A stretch of DNA of 64,000 nucleotides. It comes from Microbacterium marinilacus (GTDB lineage: Bacteria; Actinomycetota; Actinomycetes; Actinomycetales; Microbacteriaceae). The notes under the pieces were generated by a model. The model saw only the letters and a program-made list of their open reading frames with translations. It searched no databases and was not told where the DNA came from. The DNA is taken from positions 364,751-428,750 of the forward strand of contig NZ_JAIJZW010000003.1 in the NCBI RefSeq assembly GCF_019753765.1, given 5' to 3'. Below are positions 8,300 through 16,219 of the stretch, in pieces. Position 1 is the first letter of the stretch. Every line of letters begins with the position of its first letter. Both the position numbers and the translations under genes were made by a program.

Positions 8300-9145
8300 G
8301 TGCTGCAGGCGGCGGGGTCCGCTCGCGCGTCCCGCGGCCGGGGCAGGCCGGGCGGACAGGCCGGCGTGTTCACCGACGAGCGCGGGTCGGTGGTGCCCGC
8401 CGAGCTCGACGCGGTCGAGCCCGACCCGCTCGTGCGGGCGCGCGCCCGGCAGATCGCCGCGCGGCTGTCGATGCCGCGGCCGAGGACCGGCGCGACGGTG
8501 CGCGGCGGGGCGGGCCTGCTCGGCAGCCTGCCGTATCGCGGCGGATCGGACGACATCGACCTCGACCGCACGATCGAGGTGCTCGCCGAGCGGCCCGTGC
8601 CGGAGGACGAGGACATCGTGGTGCGCGACCGCGTGCGCGCGCGACGGGCGGTGGTGCTGGCGATCGACGTGTCCGGATCGATGCGCGGCGAGCGCGTGCG
8701 CACGGCGGCGGCGACGGTGGGGGCGCTGAGCGCCGAGCTCGCGCACGAGGCGCTCGCGGTGGTCGCCTTCTGGTCCGACGCGGCCGTGCTGCTGCATCTC
8801 GGCGACCCGGTGTCGCCCGGCGACGTGCTCGACGGCCTGCTGCGTATCCCGGCCCGAGGGCTCACGAACGTGGGGTTCCCGCTCGCGCTCGCGCAGCGCG
8901 AGCTCGGCCGCGTGCCGGTGCGCGATGCGCGGGTGCTGCTGCTGTCCGACTGCGTGCACAACGCCGGGCCCGACCCGCGGCCGATCGCCGCGCGGCTGCC
9001 TCGTCTGGACGTGCTGCTCGACGCGAGCGGGGAGAAGGACGTCGAGCTGGGTCGTGAGCTGGCGGCCCGCGGCAGGGGCGTCCTCGAGGTGGTGCGGGGC
9101 CATCGCGACGTGGCTCCGGCGCTGGGGCGCATCTTCGCCAGGTAG
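8300..9145 (+). CDS. VWA-domain protein, partner of the MoxR ATPase
   Basis: At least 281 residues. A von Willebrand A domain occupies the C-terminal 170 residues with a complete metal-binding MIDAS site: AIDVSGSM (DxSxS), a Thr in GLTNVGFP and an Asp in LLLSDCVHN. CoxE/NorD-type proteins use this domain to couple MoxR ATPases to a client enzyme. The GTG at 8300 is the first conventional start, but the same frame stays open back to 8165 and encodes credible sequence (RRRPKRLDEPPTEYELG). AAGGAG at 8164-8169 suggests translation from an unusual codon such as CTG at 8189. Confidence 0.85.
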   Translation: MLQAAGSARASRGRGRPGGQAGVFTDERGSVVPAELDAVEPDPLVRARARQIAARLSMPRPRTGATVRGGAGLLGSLPYRGGSDDIDLDRTIEVLAERPVPEDEDIVVRDRVRARRAVVLAIDVSGSMRGERVRTAAATVGALSAELAHEALAVVAFWSDAAVLLHLGDPVSPGDVLDGLLRIPARGLTNVGFPLALAQRELGRVPVRDARVLLLSDCVHNAGPDPRPIAARLPRLDVLLDASGEKDVELGRELAARGRGVLEVVRGHRDVAPALGRIFAR

Positions 9146-9162
9146 AAGCCCCCTCGCTTTTT

Positions 9163-9183
9163 GGCACCGAGTGTCATTACTAT
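9163..9183 (+). promoter_or_regulatory. second probable MftR operator and promoter of SDR3
   Basis: GGCAC-CGA-GTGTC (9163-9175) followed by AT and the -10-like hexamer TACTAT (9178-9183). Nineteen of the 21 bases from 3552 on are alike in pattern: the half-sites, the ATTA and the 15-base distance to the hexamer all match the mftR/mftA site. It lies about 57 bases before the SDR3 start, so SDR3 and probably mftD have their own regulated promoter. Confidence 0.6.
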
Positions 9184-9239
9184 GCCGGAAACCGGACGAC
9201 GGATGTCCGCCGCCCGACTGCGATGGAGCAGGAGGAGTC

Positions 9240-10052
9240 ATGGGAAGTCTCGACGGCAAGGTCGCCTTCATCACCGGCGCGGCGCGAGGGCAGGGAAGAG
9301 CCCACGCCGTGAAGCTGGCGAGCGAGGGCGCAGACATCATCGCGATCGACCTCGCGGGGCCGATCGACCACGTCCCCTACGACTCGCCGACGCCGGCCGA
9401 ACTCGACGAGACCGTGCGCCTCGTCGAGGCGCTGGATCGGCGGATCGAGGCGACCGTGGCGGACGTGCGCGACCACGACCGGCTGAAGGCGGTGGTGGAC
9501 GAGGGGGTGGCGACGCTCGGCCGGCTCGACATCGTCGTCGCGAACGCCGGCATCTGCATCCCCGAGGCGTGGGACGCGATCACGCCCGCCACGTTCGCCG
9601 CGACGATCGACACGAACGTCACCGGCGTCTGGAACACGGTGATGGCGGGCGCCCCGCACCTCGTGGCGGGCGGGGGCGGATCCATCGTCCTCACGAGCTC
9701 GTACGCGGGCAAGAAGATGCAGCCGTTCATGGTGCACTACACGGCGTCCAAACACGCCGTCGTGGGCCTCACCCGCGCGTTCGCGGCGGAGCTCGGCAAG
9801 CACTCCATCCGCGTGAACAGCGTGCACCCGGGCGCGGTGAACACGCCGATGGGCTCGGGCGACATGCAGCAGGCGCTCGCGACGGCGGGCGAGACCAACC
9901 CTCCGCTCAACGGCATGGGCACGCCGTTCCTGCCCGTCTGGGCCATGGAGGCGGAGGACATCGCCGACGCCGTGGCGTTCCTCGCCTCGGACGCCGCGCG
10001 ATTCATCACCGCGGAGCACCTGTCGATCGACGCCGGGATGCAGCACTTCTGA
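9240..10052 (+). CDS. mycofactocin-coupled SDR-family oxidoreductase (SDR3)
   Basis: A 270-residue mycofactocin-type SDR with TGAARGQGRAHAVKLA, the family insert ETVRLVEALDRRIEATVADVRD, LTSSYAG and YTASKHA. The ATG at 9240 has GGAGGAG seven bases upstream. It is less like SDR1 and SDR2 than they are like each other, mainly in the acidic N-terminal loop and the C-terminal substrate region (GSGDMQQALATAGETNPPLNG). It follows a promoter with a probable MftR operator and precedes mftD by 64 bases. Confidence 0.92.
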   Translation: MGSLDGKVAFITGAARGQGRAHAVKLASEGADIIAIDLAGPIDHVPYDSPTPAELDETVRLVEALDRRIEATVADVRDHDRLKAVVDEGVATLGRLDIVVANAGICIPEAWDAITPATFAATIDTNVTGVWNTVMAGAPHLVAGGGGSIVLTSSYAGKKMQPFMVHYTASKHAVVGLTRAFAAELGKHSIRVNSVHPGAVNTPMGSGDMQQALATAGETNPPLNGMGTPFLPVWAMEAEDIADAVAFLASDAARFITAEHLSIDAGMQHF

Positions 10053-10116
10053 GCAGTACCCCTTGAGCCGTACCTCTTGAGCAGTGGGGCGATGACGCCC
10101 GGAAAGGACCACGATC

Positions 10117-11409
10117 ATGGCTGGAGCCTGGTTCGAGACCGTCGCCGAGGCGCAGCGCCGCGCGAAGCGGCGACTGCCCCCGTCCGTGTACGGCGCCCTG
10201 GTGGCGGGCAGCGAGAAGGGCGTCACGATCGAGCAGAATCAGGACGCGTTCGCGCGGCTCGGGTTCGCGCCCCACGTGGCCGGCCATCAGCCCGAGCGCG
10301 ACCTGTCCACGACCGTGATGGGGATCCCCGTCTCAATGCCCGTGCTGATCTCGCCGACCGGCGTGCAGGCCGTCCACCCCGAGGGCGAGGTGGCGGTGGC
10401 GAGGGCGGCCGCCAACCGCGGCACGATCATGGGGCTCAGCTCGTTCGCGTCGAAGGCCGTCGAGGACGTGGCCGAGGCCAACCCGAACACGTTCTTCCAG
10501 ATGTACTGGTCGGGGTCGCGCGACGCGATGGTGCAGCGGATGGAGCGCGCCCGTGCGGCGGGCGCGAAGGGCCTCATCGCCACCCTGGACTGGTCGTTCT
10601 CGAACGGCCGCGACTGGGGCAGCCCCTGGATCCCCGAGAAGCTCACCCTGAAGGCGGCCATGCGGTTCGCCCCGCAGGCGCTCACGCGGCCCGCCTGGCT
10701 CGCCGACTACCTGCGCACCGGGCGCGTGCCCGACCTGTCCGCGCCGAACCTCGAGCCGCCCGGGGGAGAGGCCCCCACGTTCTTCGGCGCGTACTACGAG
10801 TGGATGACGACGCCGCCGCCGTCGTGGGAGGACGTGGCCTGGCTGCGCGAGCAGTGGGGCGGGCCCTTCATGCTCAAGGGGGTGACCCGCATCGACGACG
10901 CCAAGCGCGCGGTGGACGCGGGCGTGACCGCGATCTCGGTCTCGAACCACGGCGGCAACAACCTCGACACCACGCCCGCGACGATCCGCGTGCTGCCCGG
11001 CGTCGCCGACGCCGTCGGCTCGCAGATCGAGGTGCTCCTCGACGGCGGCGTGCGCCGCGGATCGGACGTCGCCAAGGCGCTCGCGTTCGGCGCGAAGGCC
11101 GTGATGATCGGCCGCGCCTACCTCTGGGGGCTCGCGGCGAACGGGCAGGCGGGTGTCGAGAACGTGCTCGACCTGCTGCGCGGCGGGCTCGACTCCGCGG
11201 TGCTGGGGCTCGGGAAGGCGTCGATCCACGAGCTGGACCGCGCCGACTTCATCGCGCCGCCCGACTTCTTCCTGAAGCTCGGCGAGGGCGACGAGCGCCA
11301 GGCGCGCCCGACCCGGCCGCGTCGCCCGCGGGCGGGCACGGCGCAGAAGCCGGTCGCGGCCGAGACGCACCCCGACGAGGTGACCGCCGCGACGGCGCAG
11401 GGCGGCTGA
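10117..11409 (+). CDS. mftD: pre-mycofactocin synthase MftD
   Basis: A 430-residue FMN-dependent enzyme of the lactate-oxidase/glycolate-oxidase family. It oxidatively deaminates the cyclised Val-Tyr product to form the alpha-keto amide of pre-mycofactocin. Features are the TIM-barrel FMN-site segments PVLISPTGVQAVHPEGE, MGLSSFASKAVED, QMYWSG, the Lys in MLKGVTR, and the catalytic SNHGGNNLD, followed by LLDGGVRRGSDVAKALAFGA and MIGRAYLWGLA. The start ATG follows GAAAGGACC. The Lys/Pro/Arg-rich tail after FFLKLGEGDE is probably disordered. Confidence 0.95.
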   Translation: MAGAWFETVAEAQRRAKRRLPPSVYGALVAGSEKGVTIEQNQDAFARLGFAPHVAGHQPERDLSTTVMGIPVSMPVLISPTGVQAVHPEGEVAVARAAANRGTIMGLSSFASKAVEDVAEANPNTFFQMYWSGSRDAMVQRMERARAAGAKGLIATLDWSFSNGRDWGSPWIPEKLTLKAAMRFAPQALTRPAWLADYLRTGRVPDLSAPNLEPPGGEAPTFFGAYYEWMTTPPPSWEDVAWLREQWGGPFMLKGVTRIDDAKRAVDAGVTAISVSNHGGNNLDTTPATIRVLPGVADAVGSQIEVLLDGGVRRGSDVAKALAFGAKAVMIGRAYLWGLAANGQAGVENVLDLLRGGLDSAVLGLGKASIHELDRADFIAPPDFFLKLGEGDERQARPTRPRRPRAGTAQKPVAAETHPDEVTAATAQGG

Positions 11410-11422
11410 GGCAGGGCCCGCG

Positions 11423-11779
11423 GTGCGGTCGTGTGCGCGTCATGGCGGTTTGCCCAGGAGGAATCCGGCAGCTCGCGCCAGGGCCGTCGGATTCCTCATC
11501 ATCCAGGCGTTGGTCTCAGCGGCCATCGCGTGGTGGGTGTTCATGCAGACGTTCGCCGTTGCCGGATGCGGCGATTCTTGCCGATACGACGTCGTCTACG
11601 GGGCGACGCAGATCCAGCTGTGGGTGAGCGTAGGCGCCTTCATCGTCGCCACGCTGACGGTCGTCGCTCTGTCGCTGCGGGGGAAGGAAAGCTGGTGGGC
11701 ACCAGCCGCAGGCGCGATCATCGTCGTGGTGACAGGGATCTTCTCCACGATCGCCATAAGCGGCGCGACAGCGGCGTAG
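11423..11779 (+). CDS. small membrane protein of unknown function
   Basis: A 118-residue protein starting at a GTG 13 bases after mftD. Three hydrophobic helices are visible: FLIIQALVSAAIAWWVFM, LWVSVGAFIVATLTVVAL and WWAPAAGAIIVVVTGIFST. An extracytoplasmic loop holds a possible Cys pair (AGCGDSCRYD). The basic N-terminal 20 residues may not be translated, and no other good start is visible. I do not recognise the family. Its closeness to mftD suggests co-transcription, but it ends the mycofactocin block. Confidence 0.55.
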   Translation: MRSCARHGGLPRRNPAARARAVGFLIIQALVSAAIAWWVFMQTFAVAGCGDSCRYDVVYGATQIQLWVSVGAFIVATLTVVALSLRGKESWWAPAAGAIIVVVTGIFSTIAISGATAA

Positions 11780-11854
11780 GTGCGGGGCCGACTGTAGTGG
11801 CGATGTACCGATGGACCGTCAGGAGGTGGGCGGACTCAGCGGTCGGCGCGTCGG

Positions 11855-12856
11855 TCAGCGGAAGGCGCGGCTGATCGAGCTGCCGATCTGGAACAGCGCG
11901 ATCCAGACGAAGAACCCCTGCACGGGGCGCAGTGCGATGCCGAGCAGCCCCCGCCAGCCCGACCGCCGCGTCCACGAGACGGTGACGGTCACCTGCGTGC
12001 CGCCCTCGGTGGGAGCGAGCGAGAACGCGGTCGACACCGGGCGGCTCGCCGGGGCGTCCGGGTAGCCGAGCCGCCACACGACGCGCTCGGGAGCCCGGCT
12101 CTCGACCAGCTCGACGGTGCGTCGCCCGAAGCCCTTCCGCGTGCGCAGGGGGCGGCCGTCGGGGCGGGTCGTCGGTGCGTGCGCGTTCCAGGTCGTGCCG
12201 CGGAGCGCGTCGCCCGCGTCGCGGTCGTCCGACTGGAGGTCGATCGAGCCGGTGCCGGCGTCCCACAGGGGCACGTGCGCCGGGTCGGCGAGGTACGCCC
12301 ACACCTCCGAGGCGGGCGCGGGCACGAACGTGTCCGAGGAGTGCGAGACCCGGCCGTCCGACGGTGCCGCGGGGCGCGGCGGCTCGGCCGCCGGCGCGAT
12401 CCCGTCGAGTGCCGCGAGCACCTCTGACGTGTCGGTGCCGAGGCGCCGCAGCAGGTCGGAGATCAGCCCGCTGGGCTCGGCCACGAGCTCTCGGAGCACC
12501 GCCGCGGCGCTCCCGTCGCGGTCCCTGCCGCCGGCGCGCGCGATGAGGTCGGAGGCCCGCCGGGTCCACTCGTAGCCGTCGGTCTCGTGGAAGACGATCG
12601 CGCCCGGCTCGGGCAGCTCGGCGCGGACCCCGAGCGAGGCGAGCTGAGCACGGTGCTGCTCCTGGACCGCGCGCCGGGCGTCGTCGATGCCGATGCCGAG
12701 GCCGCGCAGCGCACGTCCCGCGGGCTGGTCCGACAGCACGAGCGCCAGCAGCAGGTGGTCCAGGTCGGCCTCGCGGAGCCCCTGCCGCGAGGCCTCCTCC
12801 ATCGCCGCCAGCGAGAGGGACTGACTCGTCTGCGCCATGCGGATGAACGTGCTCAT
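11855..12856 (-). CDS. Clp N-terminal-domain / SRPBCC fusion protein
   Basis: A 333-residue two-domain protein. Residues 1-145 resemble the Clp N-terminal repeat (SLAAMEEASRQGLREADLDHLLLALVLSDQPAGRALRGLGI). About residues 170-310 resemble an SRPBCC/polyketide-cyclase-like hydrophobic pocket domain (SSDTFVPAPASEVWAYLADPAHVPLWD... TEGGTQVTVTVSW). The last 25 residues are hydrophobic (GFFVWIALFQIGSSISRAF). The ATG overlaps the stop of the upstream HTH gene, so the two are coupled. It could bind a small hydrophobic ligand and signal to the regulator; the role is not known. Confidence 0.8.
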   Translation of the reverse strand: MSTFIRMAQTSQSLSLAAMEEASRQGLREADLDHLLLALVLSDQPAGRALRGLGIGIDDARRAVQEQHRAQLASLGVRAELPEPGAIVFHETDGYEWTRRASDLIARAGGRDRDGSAAAVLRELVAEPSGLISDLLRRLGTDTSEVLAALDGIAPAAEPPRPAAPSDGRVSHSSDTFVPAPASEVWAYLADPAHVPLWDAGTGSIDLQSDDRDAGDALRGTTWNAHAPTTRPDGRPLRTRKGFGRRTVELVESRAPERVVWRLGYPDAPASRPVSTAFSLAPTEGGTQVTVTVSWTRRSGWRGLLGIALRPVQGFFVWIALFQIGSSISRAFR

Positions 12857-13098
12857 GTGCTCCTCCTGGGGACGGTGATGCGCGGATCGATCCGCTTCGA
12901 GTGCTTCTTGTGGGCGGCCTGCCTCGTCACGCCGAGGGCGTCAGCGACGTCCTGCCAGGTCATCCCGGCCCGCAGCGCGGCCTCGACCTGGCGCAGCTCG
13001 AGGGTGTCGGCGAGCAGGCGCAGCGACGAGACGGCCCGCAGCCCCGCGCGCGGATCGGTCGTGTCCGCGGCGACCGCGGCGACCTCGGACGACTCCAT
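12853..13098 (-). CDS. small helix-turn-helix regulator
   Basis: An 81-residue DNA-binding protein. The helix-turn-helix is TWQDVADALGVTRQAAHKKHSKRI. The ATG at 13098 is preferred because a TTGACA / TAGGTT promoter ends seven bases before it, giving a probably leaderless transcript; a TTG at 13107 is possible. Its stop overlaps the start of the Clp_N-SRPBCC gene. Two 12-base palindromes cover its promoter, which points to autoregulation of this two-gene operon. Confidence 0.82.
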   Translation of the reverse strand: MESSEVAAVAADTTDPRAGLRAVSSLRLLADTLELRQVEAALRAGMTWQDVADALGVTRQAAHKKHSKRIDPRITVPRRST

Positions 13099-13104
13099 GC
13101 CTGT

Positions 13105-13144
13105 CAACCTAGGTTGCTCGTCCGCCCGTTGTCAACCCGGGTTG
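13105..13144 (-). promoter_or_regulatory. operator pair over the HTH-gene promoter
   Basis: Two palindromes, CAACCTAGGTTG (13105-13116) and CAACCCGGGTTG (13133-13144), are spaced 28 bases centre to centre. On the minus strand the upstream one overlaps a -35 box TTGACA and the downstream one a -10 box TAGGTT, 18 bases apart. The -10 lies about seven bases before the ATG, so the mRNA is probably leaderless. The encoded HTH protein is the likely binder. Confidence 0.7.
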
Positions 13145-13214
13145 CTGACATCGACGTCGCGGCGGGCTCCGCTCCGCCGCTCGGGTCGGATCGATCCGTC
13201 GAGTCGCGCGGGCG

Positions 13215-14000
13215 CTATCCGGCGTCCGCCTGCAGCCGCAGCCCGGACAGGAGCAGGTCGAGGCCGCCGAGGAACTGGTCTCGGTCGTCGTGTCCGTCGA
13301 ACTCGTCGACGATGTGGTGGATGTAGGGGAACCGCGTAGGGTCGAGCGCCCGCCACTGCGCGGTGGCATCGGCCAGGTACTCGTCCTTGCTCATCTCGCC
13401 CGAGACGACGACGGCGGGAGGCTCCTGGCCCATGTCGGCGGCGATGCCGATCACGAAGCCGACGAGGGCGGACGTCGCGTGAAAGGTCTGGCGCGGGGTG
13501 AGGCCGAGGCGCATCACCTGCTCGCCGATCCGCTCGTACAGCTGCAGGGAGTGCGGCTGGAGCGTGGTGTTGCGCATCGCATACGCGCCCAGCCACGGTC
13601 GATCCACGATCGCGTCGAACATCGTCACGGCGATGTCGCGCAGGTCATCGATCGGATCGCCGGCGCCGACGTCCTTCGTCGCCTCGAGGACGCCCCCGAG
13701 CACCCAGTCCGCGGCGAGGTTGAGCAGTTCCTCTCTCCCCGAGACGTACCAGTACACGCTGGCGGCCCCGCCGCCCAGGCGGGTGGCGAGGGCGCGGATG
13801 GTCAGGCCCGGGACGCCGGACTCGTCGAGGATCTCCACGGCTCCGGACAGGACGGATTCCAGGGAGTGGGAGGCGCGGGAGCGTGTGCGCGGTCCGCGCG
13901 TTGACGACGCTGCCTTGCTCGACGGCGGGGGTGTGGACACGGCTCCATCCCACCACACCCGTGCCGCGGGCCGGCGGGCCCATTGCGCGTTCTCGAACAT
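13215..14000 (-). CDS. TetR-family regulator (TetR/AcrR C-terminal type)
   Basis: A 261-residue repressor with a helix-turn-helix at about residues 64-90 (LTIRALATRLGGGAASVYWYVSGREELLNLAADWVL is split across it) and a long ligand-binding domain with WLGAYAMRN. The layout fits TetR proteins that control drug exporters. The ATG at 14000 is used; a GTG 20 codons further in is a possible start, since the first 45 residues are low-complexity. It is divergent from the MFS exporter and shares a palindrome-rich control region with it. Confidence 0.85.
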   Translation of the reverse strand: MFENAQWARRPAARVWWDGAVSTPPPSSKAASSTRGPRTRSRASHSLESVLSGAVEILDESGVPGLTIRALATRLGGGAASVYWYVSGREELLNLAADWVLGGVLEATKDVGAGDPIDDLRDIAVTMFDAIVDRPWLGAYAMRNTTLQPHSLQLYERIGEQVMRLGLTPRQTFHATSALVGFVIGIAADMGQEPPAVVVSGEMSKDEYLADATAQWRALDPTRFPYIHHIVDEFDGHDDRDQFLGGLDLLLSGLRLQADAG

Positions 14001-14051
14001 TGTTCTATCGTATCGAACGCCGTTCGAACAACGAACAGTGTTCGATACGAT
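13995..14051. promoter_or_regulatory. TetR operator cluster between regulator and exporter
   Basis: Perfect 12-base inverted arms ATCGTATCGAAC (14007-14018) and GTTCGATACGAT (14040-14051) enclose further dyads: GAACGCCGTTC, GTTCGAAC and GAACAGTGTTC. A sibling GAACATTGTTC (13995-14005) overlaps the regulator start codon. This is a typical substrate-inducible operator controlling both divergent genes. Confidence 0.7.
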
Positions 14052-14069
14052 CTCGACAAGAGGATCCCC

Positions 14070-15554
14070 ATGAGCGCCGCACCCGTCACCGCCACCTCGC
14101 ACGCCTACCGATCGCTGAAAGCCGCCTGGGTTCCGCTGGCCGCGCTCTGCCTGGCGTTCTTCGTCGAGATGGTCGACAACACGCTGCTCTCGATCGCGCT
14201 GCCCACCATCGGCCGTGACCTCGGGGGAGACACGACGTCGCTCCAGTGGATCACCGGGGCGTACTCGCTCACGTTCGGAGGACTGCTGCTGACCGCCGGG
14301 TCGATCGCCGACCGCTTCGGGCGTCGCCGAGTGCTGCAGATCGGTCTCGCCGTGTTCGGGCTCGTCAGCCTCGCCGTGCTGCTCGTGAGCTCGACGGGCG
14401 AGCTGATCGCGCTGCGCGCCGCCCTCGGCATCGCCGCCGCCGCGATGGCGCCCATCACGAACTCCCTCGTCTTCCGACTGTTCGACGATGAGAAGCTGCG
14501 CATGCGCGCGATCACCCTGATGATGGTCGTCGGCATGTCGGGCTTCGTCCTGGGGCCGCTCCTCGGAGGCACGATGCTCGCGCACCTGCCGTGGCAGTGG
14601 CTGCTGATCGTCAACGCCCCGATCGCCCTCATCGCCGCAGCCGGAGTCCACTTCGGCGTGCCGGCCGACACGGCCGAGGGTCTCACGAAGGACCGCCTCG
14701 ACCTGCCGGGCGCGGCCCTCAGCGTGCTCACGATCGGGCTCGCCTGCTACGCGCTCACGAGCGGGGCCGAGAACGGGTGGCTCGCGCCGATCACCGTCGC
14801 CGTCGCCCTCGGCGCCGCGGCGTCGCTCGCCCTCTTCATCCTCCACGAGCGACGTGCCGCGTCGCCGATGCTGGATCTGACGCTGTTTCGCCGCGGCACC
14901 GTGCGCGGCGCAGCGATCGCGCAGATCGGCACCTCGGTCGCGATGGCCGGCGTGATGTTCGCGCTGATCCTCCACTTCCAGTACGCCTGGGGCTGGTCGC
15001 CCCTGCAGGCGGGGCTGGCCATGTTGCCGATCATCGCCACGATGCTCCTCGCCACACCGATCACCGAATGGCTGGTGCGCCAGCTCGGGCACCGCATGGC
15101 GAGCCTCGCCGGCGCCGCACTCCTGGCCGCCGGCCTCGGCCTGATGGCATGGGGTGTCGAGGCGGACTACGTGGCGATCGCGATCGCCATGGTCGTGATG
15201 ACCATCGGTCTGCGCACCGTCATGACGATCTGCGCCGTCGCGCTCATCGGGGCGATGCCCGACAATCGCACCTCGATGGGCGCCGCCATGAACGACACCG
15301 CGCAAGAGGTCGGCAGCAGCATCGGAACCGCCGTCGTCGGGACGCTCATCGCCGTGCTCGTCACGAACGTCCTGCCGGACGGAGCCTGGAGCCCCGCGCT
15401 CGCCGCCTCGTTCTTCCACGGGGAGCAGCTCATCTTCGTCATCCTGGCCGTCGCCGTCGGTCTCCTCTCGGGCATCGGCGCGCTCACCCTCACCAACGCG
15501 CGCACCACGGACGAGCACGCCGCACCGGACAAGGCCCCGGCCGGCGCGCTCTAG
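14070..15554 (+). CDS. MFS multidrug exporter, DHA2 (14-helix) type
   Basis: A 494-residue inner-membrane drug:proton antiporter of the QacA/EmrB type. About 14 hydrophobic helices are visible. Motif A is SIADRFGRRRVLQIG after helix 2, motif C-like residues lie in GMSGFVLGPLLGG, and helix 1 holds the acidic FFVEMVDNTLLSIALP. The ATG at 14070 follows AGAGGA. It is divergent from a TetR repressor across a palindromic operator, the standard arrangement for an inducible exporter. Substrates cannot be told from sequence. Confidence 0.93.
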   Translation: MSAAPVTATSHAYRSLKAAWVPLAALCLAFFVEMVDNTLLSIALPTIGRDLGGDTTSLQWITGAYSLTFGGLLLTAGSIADRFGRRRVLQIGLAVFGLVSLAVLLVSSTGELIALRAALGIAAAAMAPITNSLVFRLFDDEKLRMRAITLMMVVGMSGFVLGPLLGGTMLAHLPWQWLLIVNAPIALIAAAGVHFGVPADTAEGLTKDRLDLPGAALSVLTIGLACYALTSGAENGWLAPITVAVALGAAASLALFILHERRAASPMLDLTLFRRGTVRGAAIAQIGTSVAMAGVMFALILHFQYAWGWSPLQAGLAMLPIIATMLLATPITEWLVRQLGHRMASLAGAALLAAGLGLMAWGVEADYVAIAIAMVVMTIGLRTVMTICAVALIGAMPDNRTSMGAAMNDTAQEVGSSIGTAVVGTLIAVLVTNVLPDGAWSPALAASFFHGEQLIFVILAVAVGLLSGIGALTLTNARTTDEHAAPDKAPAGAL

Positions 15555-15601
15555 GGTTGCTGACGTCGGCGACCGGACGGCGTCGCGACGGAGGAGGACG
15601 A

Positions 15602-16072
15602 GTGAGACACGGTCCGCTGCACACCGTGCCCGACGGCGTGGCGATCGCCGCGCCCGAAGGGCTGCACCTGCGCCTGACGACCTCGGGGGTGAGCCACAGA
15701 CGCGGCGAGGAGCAGCTCGCCGCGTTCCGCTGGGACGACCTGTCCGACATCGACCTGCGCCTGCCCGGCTCGTGGCTGCCCTGGCCGGGCGCGCTCGCGA
15801 CGCTCGGCTATGCGGTCCTCACCTTCCTGTCGCAGCAGGTCGAGGCGCCGCAGGACGACGAGAGCCGCGTCCGGCTCGTGCTGACGGACGGCACGATCCA
15901 CGACGTCGGCGTGCACCACTCGATCGGCGGCTACAACAGGCGCGCCCTGGCGGTGGCGCAGCGACTCGTCTCGCGGCTCGCGCGCGATCCCGAGGCGCGC
16001 ACGCTCCTGCGGCAGCCCGACGAGATCCTGCGCCGCTACGTCCGCAGCGTCCGCCGGTTCGTCCTGGCCTGA
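15602..16072 (+). CDS. protein of unknown function
   Basis: A 156-residue protein from a GTG at 15602, preceded by GGAGGACGA. There are no signal peptide and no full membrane helix, although LPWPGALATLGYAVLTFL is hydrophobic. The middle is strand-rich (RVRLVLTDGTIHDVGVHHSIGGYNRRAL) and the C-terminus is basic and helical. It could be a PH-like or bacterial-specific strand domain, but no family is recognised. It follows the exporter by 47 bases on the same strand. Confidence 0.65.
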   Translation: MRHGPLHTVPDGVAIAAPEGLHLRLTTSGVSHRRGEEQLAAFRWDDLSDIDLRLPGSWLPWPGALATLGYAVLTFLSQQVEAPQDDESRVRLVLTDGTIHDVGVHHSIGGYNRRALAVAQRLVSRLARDPEARTLLRQPDEILRRYVRSVRRFVLA

Positions 16073-16219
16073 GGGCACGTCGGCGGGCCGCCGGCCGATG
16101 ACCCGGACCGGACAGTCAGCTTCCACGTCACGGAATAGCCCTCCGATCGCCCCCGCGCCCCGGCCCATCCTGGGGTCAGCCCCGGGTCGACGGCGCCGCG
16201 GGGACGAGACGGAGGAACC

